NCBI RefSeq assembly: GCF_021155775.2
Contig: NC_060232.1
Coordinates: 33,533,089 to 33,597,088, forward strand
Origin: Neodiprion pinetum
Taxonomy: Eukaryota; Arthropoda; Insecta; Hymenoptera; Diprionidae
DNA: 64,000 nt
Reading direction: 5' to 3'
Shown: piece by piece, positions 51,595-62,312 of the stretch
Position numbering within the stretch: position 1 is the stretch's first letter
How the letters are laid out: each line of letters begins with the position of its first letter
Position numbers and translations under genes: made by a program
The notes under the pieces: generated by a model
What the model saw: the letters and a program-made list of their open reading frames with translations, nothing else
Databases searched by the model: none
What the model was told of the DNA's origin: nothing

Positions 51595-54500
51595 ATGGTA
51601 AGTTGAGTGCACAAGTGCGTATTTTACTGCGTTAGTGCGTGCGTGTCGATCGATTTTGGAGGTGTTGTTCTTTTGAGACCATGAATCCGCGACGAATGAT
51701 GCAGCAGGATTCGTCCTTCATTTATAATTAGGGGATTTCCACTCGACGCACTCATTTATATTGGCGACGAGATCTCTCTGCGATGACCTTCGATCGGAAA
51801 AATTTATGTCACGTTAAAACTGATGTACTCACTTCGGAATACCGCGATTTAACAATACGCTCGTCATTTATACGTATCAATGGTTTCAGTGGTGAGGATT
51901 GCTCGAAGCGAATCTCTTTGATATGTAAGACGTCTTCCGATGACTATTCATTCATTCGATTCTAATTGACGTTCCACTTTCACTTTACACCAGTCTTTCC
52001 GAACTATCGTCATACGACAACACCTTACTGACGTGGGAAAATTATAAGTCCAGTACGCATCGTCGTTATCTCATCACGGTACTCAAAAGGCGCTGAAAGC
52101 ATTATATCATTCATGCGTAACTTTCCTTGCGAAGGTGCAATTAATACTTCACTTTACATGCATATCATTTCACAATTAGAGATTTATTTTACGCTTCGAG
52201 TGAACGTTAGATTGGAGTTTGCATCCTTCGGGTCTTATATACGGATTACACCCTCATTTTCGTTTCGCGAATTCCTATCAAGTGTTGGATCTTGTTCAGG
52301 ACTCAATGTGCCAGTAATATGCCAGCTACCTGTGAAGGTTACTAACACGAGGTTTCAGAAATCTGAAGGATCACTTGCAAAATACGTGTTTCAAAATTGA
52401 ATATCAAGATGAAAATCGTAAAGATATCGTGTCACAGACGTTCGATTATTCCCATTTCTTACAATATTATGTTATCGAGACTTGTCACCGATTGATGCGA
52501 TCGCTCTCCAGCGACACGGATGGATGTTGTTTAAAAAGTGAAACTGTACATCCTGGTGACCTGAAAACTGCAATGTAAAATGATTATTACAAAGTGATTG
52601 ACGGGTCGTGAGCCTCGATAAATAACGTGCAACCATACTATAGGCGTAAATGACATCATACATTACAGAGTTTTTCCTTTGCATTCAGCGGGGGTCCTTC
52701 ACACTTTGTCTTCTCGAGAACTCGTGGCGCGGCGCTTTTTCTAATCATAAAACGCGGATGCTCGCTTGGCACCTTTTGCAACGGGTCAGCAAATCTCTCG
52801 GCACTTGGATATGTTTGAAGAAGCGGCACATCGGCTGCTCCAAGCCGAAGCTTCTTATCCTAGGTGCTACGTCACCTGAACCCTTGCGCAATCGTAACAT
52901 TCTACACGTTCTATACGTACCTCTAATACCGCGAAGAAACCTGTTTAAGAGTTGAGACGTCTTGTCCACCAGAAGATACAGCGATTCTCCAGATCACACC
53001 CACCACGTAGGTTAATCGGGATTTCTTGATCACATCTGGCAATATGCTCAACGGTGCCGAAATACCAAATTTTGCAAGTCTGAGCAATTTTTTACTCCCG
53101 TAACAGAATCTTTCATTAGTGGATTTTTGCTTTGTGTATATAAAAACAAACTCTTGGAATTCTTTCCCAGTGTTTGAATTTGTTCTAAAAACACATAAAT
53201 TAGAAATCACAAATTTACATTTGCGCTTCTGGCGACAGAGACCCAGTTCAGCAGAACCCACCGCAAATTTGATACTCCTTGATAGAAGAGAAGAAATATT
53301 TGCATTGATTTACATACCTTTGATGAGATCCACCCTCTGTGACGTACAGCCAGAACATGCAGCGAAAAAAATCTCAAGGCTGCGTAATTCCGGTCTTTCC
53401 AATTATCTTCACTTTATTATTATACTTGTCATACTTTAGTTATTATTATAACATGGCGTTTCAGAACTGGAACCGAGGTAAAAAAAAGTTCAGTTTTTTT
53501 TAATCCGGTGGAACGCGTAGGCGACGTACTCGTTGAAATGCGGTTTCTCATATACGAAATCAAGTGAACTCACACACAAGGTCGTTATAGAATCGTAAAA
53601 CCACAAAATAATATGATCCCAAAGATTATAATCAAACAGCTTTCGATTTCCTTAGAAGCAAGTTTCGCCTTCTCTAAAGTATTCAGAGATGTTGCGAGTT
53701 AAGGTTCTTCGTCGATTATTCTCTTGCCAATGGTCTTAGACGGGTTCGTATAAATGTCGCGAAATGCATGAGCGGTGTATTTGCAAGTCATGCGACACTT
53801 CACCATCGGAAAAATTGTGCATCGTTGAACCAGCGGACGACGTTGTCACATTTCTGCAATATAACATGAGCCATATTCCAAGCCCACGTCCTTGGGGCAC
53901 TTTCACTCGGTGTGATTAAGGGGGGCAATAAATGATGGCATCTCTAAAAAATTTTGAATAACAAGAAGCCAAGTTTGAAAAAAAACATTTTTTCTTGTCT
54001 TCCGTTCTGGACCACGTTTGGTAACACAGTTTCAATTTAAGAGCGATAAGAATCAACGGTCGGCAATTTTGCCAATTACCTTTTTTTGTCCATCACTTTC
54101 AACACGTGGCGCGGTTCATAATAAGCGACCTGGCACGTGAACTACACAAGAAGCCGAAGCTCAAATTGGTCAAGTAATCCTCAATTGACCTGCGCCCTTT
54201 CGAAATAGCGATAAATACTGCCGCAGCATCTCCGTCCCTCTTGCTCGACGATTAACCGACCAAAACCCGCAGTGTCCGCGATTTGTCTTACGTAAGGTTT
54301 CCCGTTTGTCGTGCAAAAACTTTTACCTTCGGCAGTACTGTTGTGTCCGCAATGTACAGCCGATTACTTACATGCCAAAATTCTCTGCCATGGACGTATT
54401 AATTAAATTCAATACTAGACTGCTTCAGGAGTTATTATATGCGAGGAACATCACAATCGCCATCATTTTTATATTTTTGTTACCGCCTGCGGTCAATGCT

Positions 54501-57500
54501 GCGTAAGAGCCGCGTTACATCAAGCGAAGAAGTGTGAATTATGTTCTCCAACGAAGTACTCATGGTAGTTCGGCTTGTTCGATAACACGAGATAATATGC
54601 CGGCACACTCTCTGCGCGAGAAGGACGGAAGCATGTATGAATAACCGCTTGAAACTTGTACGTTACACTTGTTGGAAGAAAGAAACGCTGTTTCGTCATC
54701 GAGAACTTTCTTGTAGCGCTTGGAGGCAATTGTTAACCAGTATTTCGAACCGCATTTGGAATAATTTTGCATCACTGATTTGATAATCAAGCAAACAGTT
54801 AAGAAACGGTGAGAAAAAATTTTGGTTCTTATCACTCTAGCGCTGGAGGGGTAAAAAAAACAAATCCGCAGATTCGCACGAAACAAAGGTTGAAGAAGCC
54901 TCGAATGCGCCATTTAATACCTCTTACCCGAGAACGTTATCCGCTTGTTAATGAAAGAGATTTACGGCGCGTAATTACAACGATCTCATCAAACGGTTCC
55001 TAGCCAATTCGTCTGGGTCACGAAACTACAATTTCTCCGAAGCGATTACCGAACAGGCTCCTCAGCATCGTAATTGAATGATTACAGCCTGGTAGAATTC
55101 GAGCTGCAACGCCTTTCTCCCTATCTTGTATATGTAATGTATGCACGTTTCCAGTCATCGTAACTTCACGGCGCGGCGCCGCGCTGCCGCCTTTAAGAAA
55201 AACTCGCGAAACAAAGTATGGAATAATGACGTAACTGTGCCGAAGGATCATGTCACGAATTGCTTCGCGATGAATCTGGAATCCGAAGGCCACTATCTTA
55301 GTCCTCAAACGATCCTAAAAAATGAAAATAAATCAGTCTAGATATGTATTCTCGTCCTAAAACGGTCCTGATACCGAGGACGGCGGTAAATCTCGAGAAC
55401 TGCATTGTGCAAGAGCAGAATTGACACCTTGGTTTACAACCGCTTTTAGCGTTAGTTGAGACAGGCTCGAAGTTAACAACCACACGGTGATATTGACTCC
55501 ATACTATCAGCCGTGCGTCGTCGCTTTCTCTCGCGCAGATGCAAATGTGACATCATGTGCGGGAGCCGGTCGGAAAATAATTGGGCAACGTTGCATGATC
55601 GCACGTGTATGAGCAAAAATATATGCGCAGTTCTTGGTATGCTTGCGCGATGTAACGTGAAAATTATTGCAATGTCTCGTGGTATTTCATATTATAACTG
55701 TATTAATTATGGTGCTGGAATTACGTTGACGTAATGGGTATGCGCACCTGTCCACTATCGATAATAGCGACTCGATGGCTATAACACCACCTGATCGAGA
55801 CACGATCTGATTTTCTCAATAACACTTGTCCGCCGATAGAACTGTGACAGCAGCTAAATTGATAGGTCCATTAATTTTGATACAGGAAGGTTTACTACAT
55901 AACCAAGCCGAGTGACCGTAGTAACGTACAGAAATTAATGCCCCATTCGGCAAATATCATCTTTATTATCCGACATCCAAAGGTCTCGTGTAAGAATTCA
56001 AGCTGTCAATGGTCAAATTTATTTCATCGAAATTCCGGAATATTAATTTCAGTTATTTTTACTGAATTGCCGAATCTATCGTTCGTTTTTCATACATCGT
56101 GTGGTGAAAAAACAAAAAAAAATCAAATTATTGCCGTAAGCCCGGTATACGTGACGATACCATGTATACCTTGTATCAAGCAACTAATTGCTTCGTAACC
56201 GATAAAGCATAACGTAGTCACTCGTAAGGAGCATAATTACTCACAATTTTTCACCGGATCGCAAAAGTTATTGATCACAGGCCGACTTTGTTTGCTACTG
56301 CTAACGAATCTATATGTACAATATTTTACTAACAGATTAAATATTTGTACCATGTTTATTTACCCAAATTGTAAACAGAATCTTAAAGTTATGCAATTAC
56401 ATCAGAAGCATGAACTCTGTTCTTTCAATCGCAATACTGATCCACGAATAATGTTAAACGTTTAATTCAAGGTCATCCCGAAACTACAAATGTTATGATG
56501 TATCGTTATGCCCCGGGCAATCTACAATATTAACGAATCATACACTTTCACACAGTTAAACGTGACATAATGATAATAATGCAACCGGTACCACCATAGG
56601 CCCTAACCTTTCACATGACCATCGGTTGCCTTCTTATTATTGCCAGCATCTTTCATATAAATTAAATCTAAATGTCAGTGAGCGTTATTCCGAGCCAGAA
56701 CGATCATTTCTGTGTAATGTCTCACAAAGCCGAATCATCGCTTTATTCTCTGAACCTCCAGAATTCAATGACTCGCTGAAAGAAAATTAAGCACAGCCTT
56801 AAATTGTTCATCCTGATTCTGGGTGGATATTATTAGCAAAGACGCTTTATAGTCAGAAGCGGATTCGTAGTGGTAAATAATATAACACCGTGACGTAAGC
56901 TGGTATGATTGTGGGTGAGGCGTGAGATTATCCCACGGGATAACGATGGGAGTTACGTAGAGTTACACACGTTGAGTTTCTCGAGAGTATTTCCTGCGAT
57001 CACGTGCCCTGCTTTCTGAACTCATACAATAATATAATTTTACTGCAAAGTATTCCGCATGCTACTGAATAGCAGTGTACATTGGATAATTTTCAGTACG
57101 GAAATAAATTGTTCAGAGATAATCAATACTAAGTTATTTCTTTGCTTGTCATAGTGGAAGCTTCTGTGGACCGCCACGCTTGTGGCGGCCCTCTCAACGT
57201 GCGATGGGCACGAGAGAAGCAAAAGAGCAATATATGGTTATGCGCAGCCTCAAGAAACGTTCGAAGGCTACGATTATTCCCCGCCAAGTAACCCACTCGT
57301 TCTTCCAACCAGGTTAGTTGCAATTATCCACGAAATACTGACCTTAGCCAAAGTGTATTTCTGCTTCACATGCACTCTGCTTTATTTTGTCTCGTCCTTA
57401 CATGTGGTCATTGAATTTTCAGTAACGAGCAAGTCACTGAAAAGCCTGGAATAAATGAATACAACTATCCAACATCGATAAATCAAATCACGCTACCAAC

Positions 57501-60500
57501 GAGGCCACCCCCACCACCACCAACACCGTCACCGAGACCACCACAACCTCCGGTTCAAACGAGACCACCGCAAACATCTCAGGTGACTGGATACGACTAT
57601 CCGAAACCAGAAAAACCATTCCCGCCAATACAGAGACCAACGTCACCGCCAGTGATCGCGACTAGGCCTCCACCACCACCTCAGAGACCCGAGTATGAAT
57701 ATCCTCAACCAAACAACCCATTCCCGTTTCCATCAAGACCGCCACCACCACCTCAAGTACCGACCAAACTACCACCGGTGATCCAGACGAGGCCAACGCC
57801 TCCCCCTGTGATTCAAACAAGGCCTCCACCACCGCTGCAACGACCAGCATATGAATACCCTCAACCAAACAACCCATTCCCGTTCCCAGCAAGACCAACA
57901 CCACCACCTGTAATTCAAACACAGCCACCACAACCTCCGGTACAGACCAGTCCACGACCAATAAAAATACAATCAACTCCGCCACCGATATCTGAAGTAA
58001 CTGGATACAACTATCCAAAACCGGAAAAACCATTTCCACCACCACAGAGGCCAACACCACCACCAGTGATCCAGACAAGGCCAACGCCTCCGCCTGTGAT
58101 TCAAACAAGGCCCCCACCACCACCGAAGAGACCAGAGTATGAATACCCTCAACCAAACAACCCATTCCCGTTCCCGGCAAGACCAACATCACCACCTGTA
58201 ATTCAAACACGGCCACCACCACCTCCGGTACAGACCAGACCACCGCTGGTGATCCAGACGAGACCAACGTCCCCACCCGTGATTCAAACGAAGCCTCCAC
58301 CACCTCAGAGACCAGAATATCAATACCCTCAACCAAACAACCCATTCCCGTTCCCGGCAAGACCAACATCACCACCTGTAATTCAAACACGGCCACCACC
58401 ACCTCCGGTACAGACCAGACCACCGCTGGTGATCCAGACGAGACCAACGTCCCCACCCGTGATTCAAACGAAGCCTCCACCACCTCAGAGACCAGAATAT
58501 CAATACCCGCAACCAAACAACCCATTCCCGTTCCCGGCAAGACCAACACCACCACCTGTAATTCAAACACGACCACCACCACCTCCGATACAGAATAGAC
58601 CACAACCAATAAAAATACAATCAACTCCGCCACCGATATCTGAAGTAACTGGATACAACTATCCAAAGCCGGAAAAACCATTCCCGCCACCACAAAGGCC
58701 CACGCCGCCACCGGTGATTCAAACAAGGCCAACGCCTCCGCCTGTGGTTCAAACAAGGCCCCCAACACCACCGCAGAGACCAGAGTATGAATACCCTCAA
58801 CCAAATAACCCATTCCCATTCCCAGCAAAACCAACATCACCACCTGTAATTCAAACACGGCCACCACCACCTCCGGTACAGACCAGACCACCGCTGGTGA
58901 TTCAGACGAGGCCAACGCCTCCACCACCTCAGAGACCAGAATATGAATATCCTCAACCAAGCAACCCATTCCCGTTCCCAGCAAGACCAACACCACCACC
59001 TATAAGTCAAACACGGCCACCACCACCCCCGGTACAGACCAAACCACGACCAATAAAAATACAATCAACTCCACCACCGATATCTGAAGTAACTGGATAC
59101 AACTATCCAAAACCAGAAAAACCATTCCCGCCAGCACCGGTGATCCAGACAAGGCCAACGCCTCCGCCTGTGATTCAAACAAGGCCCCCACCACCACCGC
59201 AGAGACCAGAATATGAATACCCTCAACCAAACAACCCATTCCCGTTCCCAGCAAGACCAACACCACCACCTGTAATTCAAACACGGCCACCACCACCTGT
59301 GGTACAAACAAGACCTCCACCAATAATTCAAACGAGACCTCCAACGCCATCAATAGAAAAACCTGGGTACAACTATCCAACTCCGCAGGAACCATTCCCT
59401 TTTCCAAGCACAACCAGCAGGCCATTTACGTATCAAACTCCGAGTACAACAAGCAGGCCATATACTTATCAAACGCCAAGTACAACCAATAGGCCATTTA
59501 CGTATCAAACTCCGAGTACAACAAGCAGGCCATATACTTATCAAACTCCGAGTACAACAAGCAGGCCATATACTTATCAAACTCCAAGTACGAGCAGTAG
59601 GCCATTTACGTATCAAACTCCGAGTACAACAAGCAGGCCATATACTTATCAAACCCCAAGTACAACCAATAGGCCATTTACGTATCAAACTCCGAGTACA
59701 ACAAGCAGGCCATATACTTATCAAACTCCGAGTACAACAAGCAGGCCATATACTTATCAAACTCCAAGTACAAGCAGTAGGCCATTTACGTATCAAACTC
59801 CGAGTACAACAAGCAGGCCATATACTTATCAAACCCCAAGTACAACCAGTAGGCCATTTACGTATCAAACTCCGAGTACAACAAGCAAGCCATATACTTA
59901 TCAAACTCCGAGTACAACAAGCAGGCCATATACTTATCAAACTCCGAGTACAACTAGCAGGCCATATACTTATCAAACTCCCAGCACAACTAGTAGGCCA
60001 TATACTTATCAAACACCAAGTACAACCAGTAGGCCATTCACGTATCAAACTCCGAGCACAACTAGTAGGCCATTTACATATCAGCCGTCAAGTACACCAG
60101 TGCCATTCCAAGGATCCACTTATCTGCCTCCGGTCGACACAACGCCTCGACCGAAGCCATACCAACCTCCGACCCCATCTCAACCGCCACTCCGACCCTC
60201 GTACCAACCTCCAACACCAACACGACCACCTTACCAACCACCAACCCCGACAAGACCCCCATACCAGCCATCAACACCACCGCCCTACCAACCACCAACC
60301 CCGACAAGACCTCCATACCAGCCATCAACCCCGAAGCCAGCTCCTTATCTACCTCCAAAACAACCTTCGACTCCAATCAGACCTCCATATCAACCACCAA
60401 CACCAACACGACCACCTTACCAACCACCGACACAGCCACCAACGCGACCACCTTATCAACCACCAACCCCGACAAGACCCCCATACCAGCCATCAACTCC

Positions 60501-61023
60501 AAAACCAGCTCCTTACCTACCTCCAAACCAACCTCCGACGCCGACCAGACCTCCATACCAACCACCAACGCCAACACGACCACCTTACCAACCACCGACA
60601 CAACCACCAACGCGACCGCCTTACCAACCACCAACCCCGACCAGACCTCCCTATCAGCCTCCGACTCCCACACGACCTCCTTACCAACCTCCAACGCCGA
60701 CACGACCACCTTACCAGCCCCCAACTCCGACCAGGCCTCCATATGTGCCTACTAACCAGACACCGACTCCAATCAAACCACGACCTCCCCAGCAACCTGT
60801 TACAAGACCTCCGCCATATTTACCTCCGTCCTCTGAAAGACCTGCTTACACGAGAATCGATGTGCCGCCAAATCCTACTGTACTTTACAGCATTACACCT
60901 AGTACTACTAGCCCACGACCTGCGACAGGCAGTCCATATTCTCCACCAACAATTCCTACACCCACATCTCCGAAAAATGATGGATATCACTACGCGATCC
61001 CAGATATACCATTCGACTACTAA
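51595..61023 (+). CDS. Pro/Tyr-rich repeat protein, secreted (1253 aa)
   Basis: Coding exons: proposed 51595-51597 (ATG only), then 57155-57312 and 57423-61023 (TAA). Exon 2 starts directly after an in-frame TAG and has no ATG, so an upstream exon is required. ATG|GTAAGT at 51595 supplies it in phase 0, giving signal peptide M-WKLLWTATLVAALS. A KR site near residue 25 precedes AIYGYAQP. The chain is then entirely low complexity. About residues 60-660 have eight Y[EQ]YPQP[NS]NPFPF and four GY[DN]YPKPEKPFPP modules between Pro-rich linkers (VIQTRP). Next come 19 tandem 12-residue units STTSRP[FY]TYQTP, then PTPTRPPYQP units with YLPP motifs, and a final GYHYAIPDIPFDY. The mature chain has only one cysteine near its start. 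It is likely an extracellular cuticle-, silk- or eggshell-like structural protein with cross-linkable tyrosines (inference). Alternative first exon: ATGATT|GTGGGT near 56906. Confidence 0.8.
51598..57154 (+). other. Proposed 5.6 kb first intron of the 1253-aa gene
   Basis: Starts with GTAAGT and ends with ...TGTCATAG. It is AT-rich, and I see no supported exon or gene inside. If the ATG-only first exon is wrong, this stretch is intergenic and would contain the true first exon. Confidence 0.45.
58141..58500 (+). repeat. 180-bp tandem duplication in coding sequence
   Basis: 58141-58320 and 58321-58500 read identically except for one base at the first position, which changes YEYP to YQYP. Each copy encodes one full 60-residue module. 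The near identity implies a recent duplication or gene conversion. Confidence 0.95.
59407..60090 (+). repeat. 36-bp coding minisatellite, 19 units
   Basis: 19 head-to-tail units encode STTSRP[FY]TYQTP variants. Units 2-6 (59443-59622) and 7-11 (59623-59802) repeat as a 180-bp higher-order block with two differences. The order of Tyr, Asn-Phe and Ser-Phe unit types is the same in both. Confidence 0.95.
60211..60750 (+). repeat. 30-bp Pro-rich coding repeat array
   Basis: Degenerate 10-residue units PTPTRPPYQP alternate with PTQPPTRPPYQP and STPKPAPYLPP variants. A larger block containing these variants in the same order occurs twice, beginning near 60367 and near 60535. Confidence 0.85.
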
Positions 61024-61080
61024 AAATCTGAAATCAAGTAAGTTAGTACTATTGTTCGTATTGCAGTGGTTCAATACTAT

Positions 61081-61086
61081 AATAAA
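61081..61086 (+). terminator. Proximal polyadenylation signal of the 1253-aa gene
   Basis: AATAAA 58 bases after the stop codon. A second hexamer at 61221 could be used instead. Confidence 0.4.
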
Positions 61087-61220
61087 AATGCGTTTACATG
61101 AACGGACGATACTTCTTTTTTAAGAAAACTATAGGAAAGTAATTGCTGTCTTCAAATGTATTCTGTAACGAGACAAACTCTTTTTATACCTTTATGTGCA
61201 ATGTATGTGATTACGAAATG

Positions 61221-61226
61221 AATAAA
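61221..61226 (+). terminator. Distal polyadenylation signal of the 1253-aa gene
   Basis: AATAAA about 200 bases after the stop codon. It competes with the hexamer at 61081. Confidence 0.4.
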
Positions 61227-62099
61227 CACATATTGTTAGTAAATTTTATATTCACATGTATATTAAGAGAATGATCTAATTTCAGTTTGTTTTCCATCTG
61301 AAAATTCGTACAATCTTAACAGAGCTCTACACTCCAGTATACGACGAAGTGATTGGAAAGGTAATACAAATGACTACTATTCCAGATTGTCTCAAAATAC
61401 AAGTCAGATCTTAGAATAGAATGTGGAATTTTGGCAACTTGAAACTAACAAAGTTTGACCTTATGATTTCAAATACACCACAGTAAGTCTTCAAACTATT
61501 AATTTCATAAAGTTTTATATAATTAAAAATTTCTCAGGGGATGTTCATTTTCAAATTTCGAATAAATTAGAGCCCTCTCCAGCTTTTCAACCCCCCTAAT
61601 AAATACACATACTTTGTATCCAATTGTCGGAGGCAGAACTTTTGCTTGTTCGAAATAAGTAGTCCATAAAGGCTTGCATTTCCCCTTCTTCAATTAAAAT
61701 CATGCAGCTATAACAATAGTCTGCCTTATATTGTGCCAACCAGGAGCTGCCCCGCTGTGCGTCGAATAAGAAAATTCCTTCACCTGAGATACAATCGCTG
61801 GAGAAAACATTCAGCGTGAGAGAGAACTTTTTAGTCTTTCTAAGGACAATGAAAGAGGACTACCTAGAGTGAATTTGTAGTTGATGTTGAATACGTTTGA
61901 AAGAACAGAAGTTTGTGGTGAACAAAAAAAAAAATTGTACGATATATATGTGTCAGTGCAAATATTTCTAATTGCGTGCTAAGCGCAGATTTTTCCCAAA
62001 GTTATTCAAAATTAATAACGTACTAATGAATCATCTTGTCATCTACAACGTTGTGACGGGATATTCTTGAATGCTGCTCTAGTTTCCACGTAGAAAATA
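61227..62099. other. Intergenic region
   Basis: AT-rich with no supported coding sequence and no convincing TATA/initiator pair before the ORF at 62100. Confidence 0.5.
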
Positions 62100-62312
62100 A
62101 TGTTTGAAACTGGTCGACGATCTGCAACAAGTACGTCTGAGCTAGGGCTCTATTCTGATCGAAGTGATCATTACCATAGAAATCGCTACGGTATTGGTGT
62201 CCGAAAGTACGTCATCGGTATAATGGTGGTCCTAGCCATCATTCTGGTATGCATTCATTCAATCTGTTTCTTAATATTCACTGTAACGCCCAAGACTCTC
62301 GGTATAAATTGA
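62100..62312 (+). CDS. Candidate single-pass membrane microprotein or first exon (70 aa)
   Basis: ATG-initiated ORF with a hydrophilic Ser/Thr/Arg/Tyr-rich N-terminus of about 36 residues. One strong hydrophobic segment follows (about residues 37-62, YVIGIMVVLAIILV...ICFLIFTV), then a short tail, VTPKTLGIN, and TGA. A positively charged VRK precedes the helix, suggesting the N-terminus is cytoplasmic. A possible donor inside the helix (ATTCTG|GTATGC) means it may be the first exon of a gene continuing beyond the window. No family is recognised, and the ORF is short enough to be chance. Confidence 0.35.
   Translation: MFETGRRSATSTSELGLYSDRSDHYHRNRYGIGVRKYVIGIMVVLAIILVCIHSICFLIFTVTPKTLGIN

Noticed and set aside
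54306..54506. 66-codon frame with a hydrophobic C-terminal segment
   Set aside because: Its start is not an ATG (the frame opens with TTG) and there is no promoter. The hydrophobic run sits at the end rather than as a signal peptide, so it is likely chance.
57662..58999. 445-codon open frame on the minus strand, rich in Val/Leu
   Set aside because: It is the mirror of the Pro-rich repeat coding sequence: CCA/CCT codons read as TGG/AGG or GTG-type codons in reverse frames. It has no start context, promoter or domain of its own.
59350..60048. 232-codon minus-strand frame with Cys/Trp repeats
   Set aside because: Antisense shadow of the 36-bp minisatellite. Its periodicity is fully explained by the plus-strand repeat.
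59407..60090. Regular array that might suggest a CRISPR
   Set aside because: Units are contiguous with no unique spacers, lie in a coding frame and belong to an animal genome.
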